A stretch of DNA of 64,000 bases from an uncultured Verrucomicrobia subdivision 3 bacterium (GTDB lineage Bacteria > Verrucomicrobiota > Verrucomicrobiia > Limisphaerales > UBA11358). Shown here in pieces: positions 26,388-35,514 of this stretch. The notes beneath the pieces were generated by a model. The model saw only the letters and a program-made list of their open reading frames with translations, did no database searches and was not told where the DNA came from. The translations under genes were made by a program, and so were the position numbers. The stretch spans positions 1 through 64,000 of the forward strand of contig CAINLR010000004.1 of NCBI GenBank assembly GCA_903850425.1. The letters are read 5' to 3'. Positions within the stretch are counted from its first letter, which is position 1. Each line of letters starts with the position of its first letter.

Positions 26388-27652
26388 GGATTCAACAAGC
26401 GGTTGCGGATGGCGGCGGCGAAGTCGGCGGCTTCGTTGTCACGCAAAACCGTTTTGGCATGAACGATGGTAACGCGAAGTTCGCCGCGAAAATAATAAAA
26501 GACCACACCAAGCCCGGGCGCAGGCGTGACGGCGGCGACGTGCGTAAAGTTTTCCACGCTCACGCCGAGAAAATTCTCCAGCTTCGGATTCACGGCGGCG
26601 GTGTCGCCAAAAAAGAGCGAGCAGATTTCGCCCTTCAATCCATGTTTCAGCACGGCCATATAAACCGGCAGCGGCAGAAAGCTGAACAGTTCGGACAGTT
26701 TGCGACCGTAGCCGATGGCGTTTTCGCGCAAGGCCTGCGCCGTTTGCGCCTTTAACGACGCGACCGTTTTTTCCATCGCGCCCAGTTGTTCCGGCAAAAA
26801 CTGGAGCATCAGCATGTCAATTTGATTGCTGAACAACGGTTCAATCCTGCCTTTGGGGCGCAGGCCAACGGGCATGGGCAGGATGTAACTCTTGGTCGCG
26901 CAACCGAGTTTTTGGTGCAGCCGATGAAGTTCCAGCGCTGCGACCGCAGCGTGGAATTGCGCATCGCCCAGAATGCCGCACAGCCGAGAGCTGTTGGCGC
27001 GAATCGTTTTGGTTTCTTCGGGGGAGAACTTTTCAACGCGATATTGCAACTCGCGCGGTGCGGTCAGTTGGCGCACGCCCATTGAGCGCGGTTGCTGCTC
27101 GCAAAACTTGTCGAGCTGCGCGACGGATTTTTTCATCAATTCCAATCGCTCCGGCCATTGCTTTGGCGCGCCGGATGGTTGCGGATTGGTTTTCGGCAGA
27201 ACCATATTTTCATCGCTGACGGCGGTGAGAAAATGTTCGGCGGCGGTCGCATCCATGAGCGTGTGCGCCCAGGTGAAAATCAAATCCATGCCCGCGCCCG
27301 CGTGATAAACGAGATCGAAACGCATCAGGACACCTCGTTTCACGCACAGCGGCTCGTTGAAAAGTTTTTGCCGCAAGCCTGGTTCGTCCAGAAACACTCG
27401 CACCAGGACCACCGCTTTTACCCGCGGCGGAATTTTCCATTTCGGTTTGAAGATTCCACCGACGCGCGCATTGAGCATGGGGAATTCCTTTTGCAGCGCA
27501 GCGACGCGATTTTCCAATTCCTCCGGTGAAATCCTGGCGGCGAGTTCGAGAATGATCTGGCACTGGTTGCCGGCGAAACCGCGACGGCGCAGCTCAAAAT
27601 CGAAGCCGCGCATCAGTTGATCCGAACCGTTGAGCGGCACGCTATTTTTCAT
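26384..27652 (-). CDS. Condensation-domain-like acyltransferase
   Basis: This 422-residue protein resembles the chloramphenicol-acetyltransferase/NRPS condensation superfamily. Where the family has HHxxxDG it has AHTLMDA (residues 129-135): the catalytic second histidine (His130) and the aspartate (Asp134) are kept, but the first histidine and the glycine are alanine. The C-terminal half contains a QIDMLML segment and a bridging region with FGDTAAVNP. It lies directly downstream of an ACP and an acyl-AMP ligase gene (11-base overlap with the ACP). It could therefore transfer an acyl group from that ACP to an acceptor such as an alcohol or amine. The acceptor is unknown. Confidence 0.72.
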   Translation of the reverse strand: MKNSVPLNGSDQLMRGFDFELRRRGFAGNQCQIILELAARISPEELENRVAALQKEFPMLNARVGGIFKPKWKIPPRVKAVVLVRVFLDEPGLRQKLFNEPLCVKRGVLMRFDLVYHAGAGMDLIFTWAHTLMDATAAEHFLTAVSDENMVLPKTNPQPSGAPKQWPERLELMKKSVAQLDKFCEQQPRSMGVRQLTAPRELQYRVEKFSPEETKTIRANSSRLCGILGDAQFHAAVAALELHRLHQKLGCATKSYILPMPVGLRPKGRIEPLFSNQIDMLMLQFLPEQLGAMEKTVASLKAQTAQALRENAIGYGRKLSELFSFLPLPVYMAVLKHGLKGEICSLFFGDTAAVNPKLENFLGVSVENFTHVAAVTPAPGLGVVFYYFRGELRVTIVHAKTVLRDNEAADFAAAIRNRLLNP

Positions 27653-27896
27653 TCAGGACGCGGGCGACGGTCGCGGCGAGGGCGCGGATGCTGGCGAGCG
27701 CCTCGTTGGTGATTTCGCTTTCGGGAATCCATTTGCCGTAATTGGTTTCGACGTGCAGCAGCGTTTTCACGAGCGACATCGAGTCAAAGCCGGCGGCGAC
27801 CAGATCCGTCTCGCCATCGAGCTGGGTTTCGGGCGCAAAAATGTCGCGTCGCAAAAAGGCGAGCAGTTCGGTTTCAATTTCGGATGATGGGATCAT
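27642..27896 (-). CDS. Acyl carrier protein (second)
   Basis: This is an 84-residue carrier protein starting MIPSSEIETELL. Ser39 in AAGFDSMSLVK is the phosphopantetheine site. The start at 27896 is preferred because the frame upstream lies entirely within the neighbouring ligase gene. It is placed between the acyl-AMP ligase and the condensation-like protein, so it probably receives the acyl group activated by the ligase and offers it to the condensation-like enzyme. It is less acidic and shorter than the ACP at 11714-11971. Confidence 0.9.
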   Translation of the reverse strand: MIPSSEIETELLAFLRRDIFAPETQLDGETDLVAAGFDSMSLVKTLLHVETNYGKWIPESEITNEALASIRALAATVARVLNEK

Positions 27897-27897
27897 G

Positions 27898-29298
27898 TCA
27901 GGCCACAGCGGCAACGCGGCGGATTTTGCCAGTTGCCGGCGTGCGCGGCAATGCCGGAACGACATGAAAACGCGTGGGAATCTTGAACGCGGCCAGATGC
28001 TCGCGGCAAAAATGGGAAAGGTTCTCGGTGCTGGCGTTTTCGGCCGACAATACAATTTCGGCCTCGACCACCTCGCCGAGGTGCGGATGCAAACGGCCAA
28101 AGACGCGGGATTCGCGGATGGACGGATGGCGGTTGAGCACCGCTTCGATCTCCTCGGGAAACACTTTTCGCCCGGCGAGATTGATGACGGCGGTTTTGCG
28201 CGAAATCAGGAATAGGAAGCCATCCGCGTCCAGGCGGCCCAGGTCACCGGTGATGAACCAGCCGTCGCGCAGGATTTGTTTGCGGGCTTGCCACGGCGCG
28301 GCGTAGGCGTCGCAAATGCCCGGTCCGGCGACGGCGACTTCGCCAATTCCATTTTCATCTGGCGACAGGATTTCTACGCGAAAATCAGCGAGCGGTTTCC
28401 CGACGGAATTCCAGCGGCCACGCGGATCCTCCGCGTTGAAGGCGACCAGTCCGAGCTCGATGATGCCGAGCGCGGGCACGAGCGGTTTGCCGAAGCGTTT
28501 GAAAAATTCTGCCGAAACGTCCTGCGGCAGCGCGCAGGTGGTGGAGACGGCCAGGCGGACGGAATCCATTTGCGCGGCGGAATGGTCGCGGGCCAGCAGC
28601 GAGAAATGAAACGGTGCCGCATACAAAACCGTGCCGTGCCAGCGATTGACGGCTTCCAGAAACGGTTTGGCGGTGACGTGGCGGGCGAGCACCACGGTCG
28701 CGCCGGCGCTGAGATACAAGACGATGGTGATGAGGAAATGGTGCGCCATCGGCAGGCACCAGACGACCGTGTCATTCTCCGTGATTTGAAAAGCCTGGTT
28801 CGCGGCGAGGACGCGGTCGCGCACGGTTTCGTGGCAGAGGACGACGCCTTTGCGCGCATTGGTGGTGCCGGAAGTGAAACGGATGAAGGCGATGTTCAAA
28901 CCGTGATTGTCCGGAGTTGTCGCCGGTTTTAGGCGCGCAAGAAACAAATCGGGCAACAGCGGTTCGCTTCCCGGCAGGGGTTTATGGCTCAAAATCGCGG
29001 CGAGTTCCATGGTCGCGGCGATTTCTGATAATTCCTCCGGCGGACACTCGGTGGGGATGGGAACCACCACGGCGTTGACATTCCACAACGCAAACGTCAG
29101 GGCAACATAGCTGACGGAATTGGGAAAACTCAAGCCCACGCGCGAGCCAGACGGGAGCTGGAGTGATTGAAGTTGTTGTGTGAAGACAACAGATTTCTCC
29201 ACCAGCGCAGCGTAGGAGATTTCGGAAGCCTCCTCGACGAACGCAGTTTTTTGCGGCCAGCGGCGGGCGGAGTTTTCGAGGAGTTCGGTGAGGTTCAT
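27898..29298 (-). CDS. Acyl-AMP ligase / AMP-dependent synthetase (ApeH-like)
   Basis: This is a 466-residue adenylate-forming enzyme. The P-loop-like motif FTSGTTNARKG is at about residues 140-150, followed by a central VPALGIIELGLV region, a GWFITGDLGRLDADGFL motif and a C-terminal PATGKIRR lysine motif. It opens the leftward arm of the cluster. It would activate an acyl or aryl acid as the adenylate and load it onto the adjacent ACP (its stop is 1 base before that gene's start). This matches the ApeH-type role in aryl-polyene loci. Substrate is not deducible from sequence alone. Confidence 0.88.
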   Translation of the reverse strand: MNLTELLENSARRWPQKTAFVEEASEISYAALVEKSVVFTQQLQSLQLPSGSRVGLSFPNSVSYVALTFALWNVNAVVVPIPTECPPEELSEIAATMELAAILSHKPLPGSEPLLPDLFLARLKPATTPDNHGLNIAFIRFTSGTTNARKGVVLCHETVRDRVLAANQAFQITENDTVVWCLPMAHHFLITIVLYLSAGATVVLARHVTAKPFLEAVNRWHGTVLYAAPFHFSLLARDHSAAQMDSVRLAVSTTCALPQDVSAEFFKRFGKPLVPALGIIELGLVAFNAEDPRGRWNSVGKPLADFRVEILSPDENGIGEVAVAGPGICDAYAAPWQARKQILRDGWFITGDLGRLDADGFLFLISRKTAVINLAGRKVFPEEIEAVLNRHPSIRESRVFGRLHPHLGEVVEAEIVLSAENASTENLSHFCREHLAAFKIPTRFHVVPALPRTPATGKIRRVAAVA

Positions 29299-29681
29299 TC
29301 GGCGCGTCAGCGTAAGTCAGCGGCGCGCGGGGTGTCAATCCAAGCGCTGCGGAGGAAAATGGCACCAGGTTGCCAGGGTGGCAGAGCGGCTGTCGGCAAA
29401 CGGTTGCCGCCGGCGCGCGGGTCGGTGAGCGGCAGTTGCTTCGCCAACGCGGAGCGTTTGCGAAGTTGGATGAGCGCCGCAAGATCACGCCGCTGCGGGC
29501 CACAGACTCGCGCGCCGCTCCAATCCACGTTTTCTGCAATTGAAGACGCGCCTGGAACAGACCAGCCCCGCTCGCCCGGTTCTTGTCAGCGATGCTGGGT
29601 TGAAACGCGAAGCCGGCGGCTATTTTGGTCGGTAATCCAGTGGGAAAAATCCATTGGGCACAAATCTCCGGCCAATAAATC
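29299..29681. other. Spacer without recognised gene
   Basis: These bases separate the biosynthetic cluster from the sec genes. A leftward open frame (29307-29528) is rich in Arg and Pro and resembles no family I know. The sequence is GC-rich with no clear hairpin. It probably contains the promoter of the leftward ligase operon, but no convincing box pair was seen. Confidence 0.5.
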
Positions 29682-29709
29682 TTGCCATTTGCCGCGCGTT
29701 TCTTAAATT
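29682..29709 (+). promoter_or_regulatory. Possible promoter of yajC-secDF
   Basis: TTGCCA (29682-29687) and TAAATT (29704-29709) are separated by 16 bases and end 20 bases before the yajC ATG. The fit to a sigma-70-like promoter is moderate, with an AT-rich -10. Confidence 0.35.
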
Positions 29710-29729
29710 GTCCGACCGTTTTTTCATTT

Positions 29730-30074
29730 ATGCACTTGAATTGTTTCGCCGAAGTTTTAGCCCTGGCTACGCCGCCGGCCAATGGCCAGTCCGGCACGCA
29801 ACCCAATGCGTTGATGTCCTTCCTGCCGATGATCCTGCTGGTCGTTGTGTTCTATTTCATCCTCATCCGTCCGCAGCAGCAGCGCGCCAAGCAGCAGAAA
29901 AAACTGCTCGAAGCGCTCAAGGCGGGTGACAAAGTCATTACGTCCAGCGGCATCATTGCCGTGGTCGTCACGGTCAAAGATAAATCGGTGACGCTCCGCT
30001 CCGCCGATGCCAAATTTGAAGTCACCAAGGCGTCGGTCACCGACATCCTCGACGCCAGCACCCCGACCGAATAA
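29730..30074 (+). CDS. yajC: Sec translocon accessory subunit YajC
   Basis: This is a 114-residue protein. A short N-terminal region is followed by one transmembrane helix (MILLVVVFYFILIRPQQQRAKQQ), the hallmark of YajC, then a soluble beta-rich part (LKAGDKVITSSGIIAVVVTVKDKSVTL). YajC associates with SecDF at the inner membrane and aids Sec-dependent export. Its immediate partner secDF begins 14 bases downstream, the usual order. The start ATG 29730 gives a normal length; an in-frame start 16 codons earlier precedes the promoter-like -10 and is unlikely. Confidence 0.95.
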   Translation: MHLNCFAEVLALATPPANGQSGTQPNALMSFLPMILLVVVFYFILIRPQQQRAKQQKKLLEALKAGDKVITSSGIIAVVVTVKDKSVTLRSADAKFEVTKASVTDILDASTPTE

Positions 30075-30088
30075 CACCAAAAACAGTC

Positions 30089-32653
30089 ATGAAGCAAAAT
30101 AACCTGGGCCGTTTCCTCCTCGTCATCGCCATCGTTCTGTGGTCGCTCTTTGAAATCTATCCGCCGTCCTCGCGCAACCTGGTGTCGGATTTTTCCCGCC
30201 GCGCGGTGATCCCGCCCGCGACCGTGGACAAGACCGCCGCCGCGACCTTCAAGGGTATTCTCGATCAAGTCGCCGTGCTGCAAGCGACCAAGACGAACAG
30301 CGACTTCATGGCGCTGCAAGCCGCCATCGGCACGAACGACATCCAGAAATATTTTCCGTTCGTGGATGCGAAGAACCAGCTTTACCCGACCACCTTCATC
30401 TTGAACCACCTCCAGCGCGGCGCTTCCGGCAAGATCAAACTGGGCCTGGATTTGCAGGGCGGCACGTCGTTCCTCGTCAGCATGGACACCAATGTGCTGC
30501 TGTCGGCGGAAGGCACGAACAATGTGCGGTCCAGCGCGGATCTGACCAGCGCGGCGTTGTCGCAGGCGATCGAAGTGTTGCGCAAACGTATTGACCGTTT
30601 CGGCGTGGCGGAACCGGTGATTCAATCCGCCGGCGGCAACCGCATTTTGATCCAGTTGCCCGGCCTCTCGCAGTCCGACAAGGAAAGCGCCAAGCAGCAA
30701 ATCCAGAAGACGGCGTATCTTGAATTCCGCATGGTCCATGACAATAGCGATCAGATCATTGGCAACAACGAGCCAATCCCCGCCAACTATCAATTGCTCA
30801 AACGCATCTCGCAGAAAGCCAATGGCAAGTCCACGGTCGAGCAGGTGATTGTCCGCAAGAAAGCGGAGAACGGTCTGGCCGGTGACATCATCAAAAATTC
30901 CATGGTCGTGCGCGGCAACATGGGCGAACCCCAGATTGATTTCGAGCTCAGCGACAGCGGTGCCAAGAAATTTGGGGAGACCACGCGCGAAAATGTCGGC
31001 CATCGCCTCGCCATTATTTTGGACGGTGAACTGTATTCCGCGCCGAACATCCAAAGCCCGATCGAAACCGGTCGCGGCCAGATCACCGGCAATTACTCGA
31101 TTGAAGAAGCGATGGAACTTGCCAACGTCCTGCAGAATCCGCTGAAGGCGCCGTTGCACATTGACTATTCCAGCGACGTGGATCCGACCCTCGGCCTCGA
31201 CTCCATCAAGAGCGGCATCCGCGCCTCCATCGCCGCCGTGGTGCTGGTTTCCGGCTTCATGCTGTGCTACTACCTCGTGGCGGGCATCGCGGCGAACGTT
31301 GCGCTTTTCACCAACATCATCATTTTGTTTGGCGTCATGTGCTCGGTCGGCACCACGCTGACGCTGCCCGGCATCGCGGGCATGGTGCTCACCGTCGGCA
31401 TGGCGGTGGATGCAAACGTGCTGATTTACGAACGTATCCGTGAGGAACTGGACAAGGGCAAATCGCTCCGAGGCGCAATTGATGCCGGCTATGCCCGCGC
31501 CTTCGGCACGATTTTCGATTCGCACGTCACCACGCTCATCTCGTCCATTATTTTGATATTCATGGGCACGGGCACCATCAAAGGCTTCGGTGTGACCTTG
31601 ACCATCGGCGTGGCTGCAAGCTTGTTCACCGCCCTGATCGTGACGCGCTTGATCTTCAACTTCATGCTCGACCGCAACCTGATCAAGTCGCTGCCGATGT
31701 TCCATCTCATCCGCAGTTCCAAGGTCAATTTCATGGGCATCGCCAAACCGCTATTCATCCTGTCGTGGACGTTTGTGGTGCTATCGCTCGGCTTCGGTTT
31801 TGTGCGCGGTGAAAAGCTGTTCGGCGTGGATTTCCGCGGTGGCGACAGCACGTTGTTTAGCTACGCGCAAAAACCGGGCGTGGACGAAATTCGTGCCGTC
31901 CTAATTGCGACGGGCGAAAAAGACTCACAGATTCAATACCAGAAAGACATCGGCAGCAGCGCGGAAACGCTGCGCGTCACGACCTCCAGCGGCTCGGAGG
32001 CGAAGATTGAAGCGGCCTTGGCGGCCAAATTCCCGGCGGCGCAATTCAAGGTCATGAGCAAGCAGCAGGTCGGTGCGATCATCGGCAAGGAAATCCAGCG
32101 CTCGGCCATCGTGGCGTCGCTCCTGTCCATGTTCGGCATCCTGGTTTACGTGGCGTTCCGCTACGAATTCTCCTTCGCCGTCGCCGCCGTCATCGCCGTG
32201 TTGCACGACGTGTTGCTGGCGATTGGCTGCTACTGCATTGCGAACTACATTTCCGGCCGCGAGTTCAACGCCACGGTGGTGGCGGCGATCCTGACCATCA
32301 TCGGTTTCTCCATCAATGACAAGATCGTCATCTTTGATCGTATCCGCGAAGACTTGAAGCTCGGCCTGCGCGGCTCGTTCAACGACATCATCAACCAGGC
32401 GTTGAATCAGACCCTGAGCCGCACGATCATTACGAGCGGCACAGTCTTGCTGGCCACGGCCGCGTTGTATATCTGGGGCGGCGGCGTCATCAACGACTTC
32501 GCCTTCACCTTCCTGATCGGCATCATCACCGGCACCTACTCGTCCATCTACGTGGCCAGCTGGATCGTGCTCAAGTGGCACAAAGGCGAACGCCCCAACA
32601 TCGGTGCGTCGCAGGTCACGGTGCAAAATGTCGCCGCCGAAAAGGTGGGATAA
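30089..32653 (+). CDS. secDF: Protein translocase subunit SecDF (fused)
   Basis: This 854-residue protein combines SecD and SecF. The SecD half has the N-terminal helix, the periplasmic P1 region beginning LGLDLQGGTSFLV, the SGA..FGETTRENVGHRLAIILDGEL segment and a six-helix bundle with VLTVGMAVDANVLIYERIREE. The SecF half starts near residue 550 with LFGVDFRGGDS and has its own bundle with GFSINDKIVIFDRIRED. The two proton-relay aspartates in those helices are present. SecDF uses proton-motive force to pull exported proteins across the membrane. It is downstream of yajC and 6 bases before a TerC-family gene, probably in one operon. Confidence 0.96.
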   Translation: MKQNNLGRFLLVIAIVLWSLFEIYPPSSRNLVSDFSRRAVIPPATVDKTAAATFKGILDQVAVLQATKTNSDFMALQAAIGTNDIQKYFPFVDAKNQLYPTTFILNHLQRGASGKIKLGLDLQGGTSFLVSMDTNVLLSAEGTNNVRSSADLTSAALSQAIEVLRKRIDRFGVAEPVIQSAGGNRILIQLPGLSQSDKESAKQQIQKTAYLEFRMVHDNSDQIIGNNEPIPANYQLLKRISQKANGKSTVEQVIVRKKAENGLAGDIIKNSMVVRGNMGEPQIDFELSDSGAKKFGETTRENVGHRLAIILDGELYSAPNIQSPIETGRGQITGNYSIEEAMELANVLQNPLKAPLHIDYSSDVDPTLGLDSIKSGIRASIAAVVLVSGFMLCYYLVAGIAANVALFTNIIILFGVMCSVGTTLTLPGIAGMVLTVGMAVDANVLIYERIREELDKGKSLRGAIDAGYARAFGTIFDSHVTTLISSIILIFMGTGTIKGFGVTLTIGVAASLFTALIVTRLIFNFMLDRNLIKSLPMFHLIRSSKVNFMGIAKPLFILSWTFVVLSLGFGFVRGEKLFGVDFRGGDSTLFSYAQKPGVDEIRAVLIATGEKDSQIQYQKDIGSSAETLRVTTSSGSEAKIEAALAAKFPAAQFKVMSKQQVGAIIGKEIQRSAIVASLLSMFGILVYVAFRYEFSFAVAAVIAVLHDVLLAIGCYCIANYISGREFNATVVAAILTIIGFSINDKIVIFDRIREDLKLGLRGSFNDIINQALNQTLSRTIITSGTVLLATAALYIWGGGVINDFAFTFLIGIITGTYSSIYVASWIVLKWHKGERPNIGASQVTVQNVAAEKVG

Positions 32654-32659
32654 GCCTTC

Positions 32660-33604
32660 ATGCTCGCCCTTGTCACCATTACGCCGTGGCATTGGGCGGG
32701 CTTCATCGCCTGCGTGCTGGTGTTTCTCGCCTTTGACTTGGGCGTGTTCAATCGGCAGGCGCACGTCATCGGCTTCAAAGAAGCGCTGGTCTGGACGGGT
32801 ATTTGGTTTGCGATGGCCATGCTCTTTGCCTTGGTTATTGCGCCGCTGATGGTGAGCGACTGGCAACTCAAACAGACCGTTGACTTCATCACCGGCTACG
32901 TCATCGAGTTGTCGCTCTCGATGGACAACGTCTTTGTCATCGCCCTCATCTTCGCGCACTTCGCCGTGCCCAACCAGTATCAGCATCGCGTGCTGTTCTG
33001 GGGTATTCTGGGCGCGCTCGTAATGCGCGGTCTGATGATCTGGCTGGGTGTCGAGCTCATCCACCGTTTCGAATGGCTGCTCGTCGCGCTCGGCGCGTTC
33101 CTGGTTTTCTCCGGCCTCAAAATGGTGTTTACCAAGGAGAAAGAATCCGACCCGGAAAAAAAACTTGCCGTGCGGCTTACGCGGAAACTGTTCCCTGTCA
33201 GCACCGAATATGACGGCCAGAATTTTCTCACTCAAGTCAAAGGCCGCCAGGCGCTGACGCCACTGGCGCTGGTGCTGGTGTTGGTGGAAACGACCGATTT
33301 GATCTTCGCGCTGGATTCCATCCCCGCGATTTTCGCCGTGACCCGCGATGCCTTCATCGTGTTCACCTCGAATGTTTTTGCCATTCTCGGCTTGCGCTCG
33401 CTGTATTTCGTGCTCGCCGGCGCGATCCAATATTTCCGCTATTTGAAAGTCGGGCTGTCCATCGTGCTCGTCTTCATCGGCCTGAAAATGGTGATGGCCA
33501 AATACGTCCATATCCCGACCCCGCTTTCGCTCGGCATCGTGGTCTTCCTCATTGCCGGTTCGATTCTGCTTTCCGTCCGCGCCACCCACCGCGAACAGGC
33601 CTGA
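32660..33604 (+). CDS. TerC-family integral membrane protein
   Basis: This 314-residue protein has about eight hydrophobic segments and the TerC landmarks LSLSMDNVFVIALIF and VLVLVETTDLIFALDSIPAIFAV, whose acidic residues in membrane helices may bind metal. Members are implicated in manganese export or metal loading of secreted proteins, and earlier in tellurium resistance. Placement directly after secDF supports a role linked to export, but that is inference. It is followed by a palindromic repeat element rather than a classical terminator. Confidence 0.92.
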   Translation: MLALVTITPWHWAGFIACVLVFLAFDLGVFNRQAHVIGFKEALVWTGIWFAMAMLFALVIAPLMVSDWQLKQTVDFITGYVIELSLSMDNVFVIALIFAHFAVPNQYQHRVLFWGILGALVMRGLMIWLGVELIHRFEWLLVALGAFLVFSGLKMVFTKEKESDPEKKLAVRLTRKLFPVSTEYDGQNFLTQVKGRQALTPLALVLVLVETTDLIFALDSIPAIFAVTRDAFIVFTSNVFAILGLRSLYFVLAGAIQYFRYLKVGLSIVLVFIGLKMVMAKYVHIPTPLSLGIVVFLIAGSILLSVRATHREQA

Positions 33605-33607
33605 ATC

Positions 33608-33686
33608 GTGGCACAGGCGTCCCGCCGGTGAGTTCCAGCAGAGTGTCAACCGCAGAAGCAACCCACAGGCGGGACGCCCGGGCCAC
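33608..33686. repeat. Imperfect palindromic repeat (copy 1 of the 'GGCGTCCCGCC' family)
   Basis: Left arm 33608-33630 and right arm 33664-33686 are complementary at 20 of 23 positions around a 33-base centre. The arms share their core with the palindrome at 39889-39968, so this is a dispersed element. It lies 4 bases after the TerC-family stop and could end transcription as a large hairpin. Confidence 0.75.
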
Positions 33687-33768
33687 TACGCCGCTGCGAA
33701 ACGCTCGCGAAACGATATTCTGGTTTTAGCCGTGTCCATCTGTGTCCATCCGTGGTTAAATAATTCCT

Positions 33769-35514
33769 ATGAAATTCCGCTGGTCACTGGCCACGCCGCA
33801 GCCGCTGCTCGCCGCCCAACTCGCCGGGGCGCTGAACATTTCCCCGCTGCTCGCGCAGTGTCTGCTCAATCGCGGCCTGAGTGAACCCGCCGCCATCGAA
33901 CATTTTCTTTCGCCGCGCCTCAAAAACCTGGCCGATCCGTTTCTGCTCCCAAACATGCACGTCGCCGTCGAGCGCTTGCTGCGTGCGCGCGAGCAGGATG
34001 AGCCGCTCGTCATTTTCGGCGACTACGACGTGGACGGCGTCACTTCCACCACGATTCTGCTCGAAGGGTTGCGGCCGCTTGGCTGGCGGGTGGAAGCCTA
34101 TCTGCCAAACCGGATGGACGAAGGCTACGGCCTGAGCCGCGACGGCGTGGAAAATTGTCTAAGAAAATTTCCGGTCAAACTGCTGCTCGCCGTGGACTGC
34201 GGTTCCACCGCCGTGGAAACCATCCAATGGCTTAACGAAACCGGCGTCGAAGTCATCGTGCTGGATCATCATCAAGTCTCCAATCCTGCGCCCGCCGCTG
34301 TGGCCTTGGTGAATCCGCAAGTTGGAGTTCAAGCTTCAGCCTGTTCAGAACAGCCTGCCGGCTGCACTTCAACTTTCACCGAGCTATGCTCCGCCGGCCT
34401 TGCCTTCAAACTCGCGCACGCGCTCGTGAAACGCGGCCGCGAAACTGGTTTGGCCGGTGCGACCGAATATGATCTCCGTCAACTGCTGGACTTGGTCGCG
34501 CTCGGCACCATCGCCGATCTCGTGCCGCTTACCGGCGAGAATCGCATCCTAGTCTCGGCTGGTTTGGAACGACTGGGCACGACGCAGCGGCCCGGCTTGG
34601 TCGCATTGAAGCAAGTGGCTGAGTCGCCGGAAAAACTGGGTGCGTTTGAAGTCGGTTTCCAACTCGCCCCGCGCCTGAACGCATCGGGCCGCTTGGAAAC
34701 CGCCGAGCAATCGCTGCAATTATTGCTCGCGCCTGATTTGGCAACGGCGTTGCCGCTGGCGGAGAATCTGGACTCGTGCAATCGCGAGCGGCAGAAGATC
34801 GAGCGTGGCATTGCGCAGACGGCCATTGGCGTGGTGCGTTCGAAGTTCGATGCGCAAAAGGATTTCGTCATCGTCGAAGGCGAATTGCTCTGGCACATCG
34901 GCGTGGTCGGCATTGTGGCGTCGCGCGTGTTGTCGGAGTTTTACCGGCCCACCATCATTATCGGCGGCGAGAACGGTGAGATGCGCGGCTCGGGTCGTAG
35001 CATCGCCGGCTTCGATCTGGCGGCGGCGTTGCGCGCGTGCGACGACTTGCTGGTGAAACATGGTGGCCACGCAATGGCGGCCGGCTTGAGCATTTTGCCG
35101 GAGAAGATTGATCTGTTGCGGACGCGCTTGAATGAATTGGCCAGCCGCACTTTGAGACTGGAAGATTTGCAACCGCCATTGCGCCTTGATGCGGAAGTGG
35201 GTTTGGGCGAAATCAGTTTGGACTCGCTGGCGGAACTGGATCGCTTGAGACCGATGGGGATGGGGAATCCACTGACCCAATTTTTCGCGCGCGGCCTGGT
35301 GCAAGCGCGGCCAGCGCAGCGCATGGGTGCGGAGAAGCAGCACGTCAAGCTGTGGGTGAAAGCGGGTGCGATCACCCACGAAGTGGTCTGGTGGGGCGCG
35401 GGCGAGAAGGCGCTGCCGGAAGGGAAATTTGATCTGGCGTTCGCGCCGGCGGTGAATGAATTCAACGGCCGGCGCACGGTGCAATTGAAGTTCCTGGACT
35501 GGCGGCCTGCTTGA
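33769..35514 (+). CDS. recJ: Single-stranded-DNA-specific exonuclease RecJ
   Basis: This 581-residue DHH-family nuclease has GDYDVDGVTSTT (about residues 83-94), the DCGS motif, VLDHHQVS (about 163-170) and the C-terminal DHHA1 motif (GRSIAGFDLAAALRACDDLLVKHGGHAMAAG). These residues hold two metal ions that cut single-stranded DNA 5' to 3' in recombination and repair. After VNPQ there is an extra stretch, VGVQASACSEQPAGCTSTF, which does not look like RecJ. It coincides with a DNA palindrome (34321-34373) that has entered the gene in frame. The start ATG at 33769 is well supported by similarity from MKFRW onward. Confidence 0.95.
   Translation: MKFRWSLATPQPLLAAQLAGALNISPLLAQCLLNRGLSEPAAIEHFLSPRLKNLADPFLLPNMHVAVERLLRAREQDEPLVIFGDYDVDGVTSTTILLEGLRPLGWRVEAYLPNRMDEGYGLSRDGVENCLRKFPVKLLLAVDCGSTAVETIQWLNETGVEVIVLDHHQVSNPAPAAVALVNPQVGVQASACSEQPAGCTSTFTELCSAGLAFKLAHALVKRGRETGLAGATEYDLRQLLDLVALGTIADLVPLTGENRILVSAGLERLGTTQRPGLVALKQVAESPEKLGAFEVGFQLAPRLNASGRLETAEQSLQLLLAPDLATALPLAENLDSCNRERQKIERGIAQTAIGVVRSKFDAQKDFVIVEGELLWHIGVVGIVASRVLSEFYRPTIIIGGENGEMRGSGRSIAGFDLAAALRACDDLLVKHGGHAMAAGLSILPEKIDLLRTRLNELASRTLRLEDLQPPLRLDAEVGLGEISLDSLAELDRLRPMGMGNPLTQFFARGLVQARPAQRMGAEKQHVKLWVKAGAITHEVVWWGAGEKALPEGKFDLAFAPAVNEFNGRRTVQLKFLDWRPA
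34321..34373. repeat. Palindromic repeat inside recJ
   Basis: Two arms (34321-34346 and 34348-34373) are complementary at about 19 of 26 positions. They encode the non-conserved residues between the VNPQ and FTELCSAG segments of RecJ. The frame is preserved. Confidence 0.55.

Noticed and set aside
29307-29528. Leftward frame beside the acyl-AMP ligase
   Set aside because: Arg/Pro-rich composition, no motif, no ribosome-binding site; treated as spacer.
31705-33661. Long leftward frames antisense to secDF and the TerC-family gene
   Set aside because: High-GC shadow frames rich in His, Asp and Arg; the rightward genes have full motif support.
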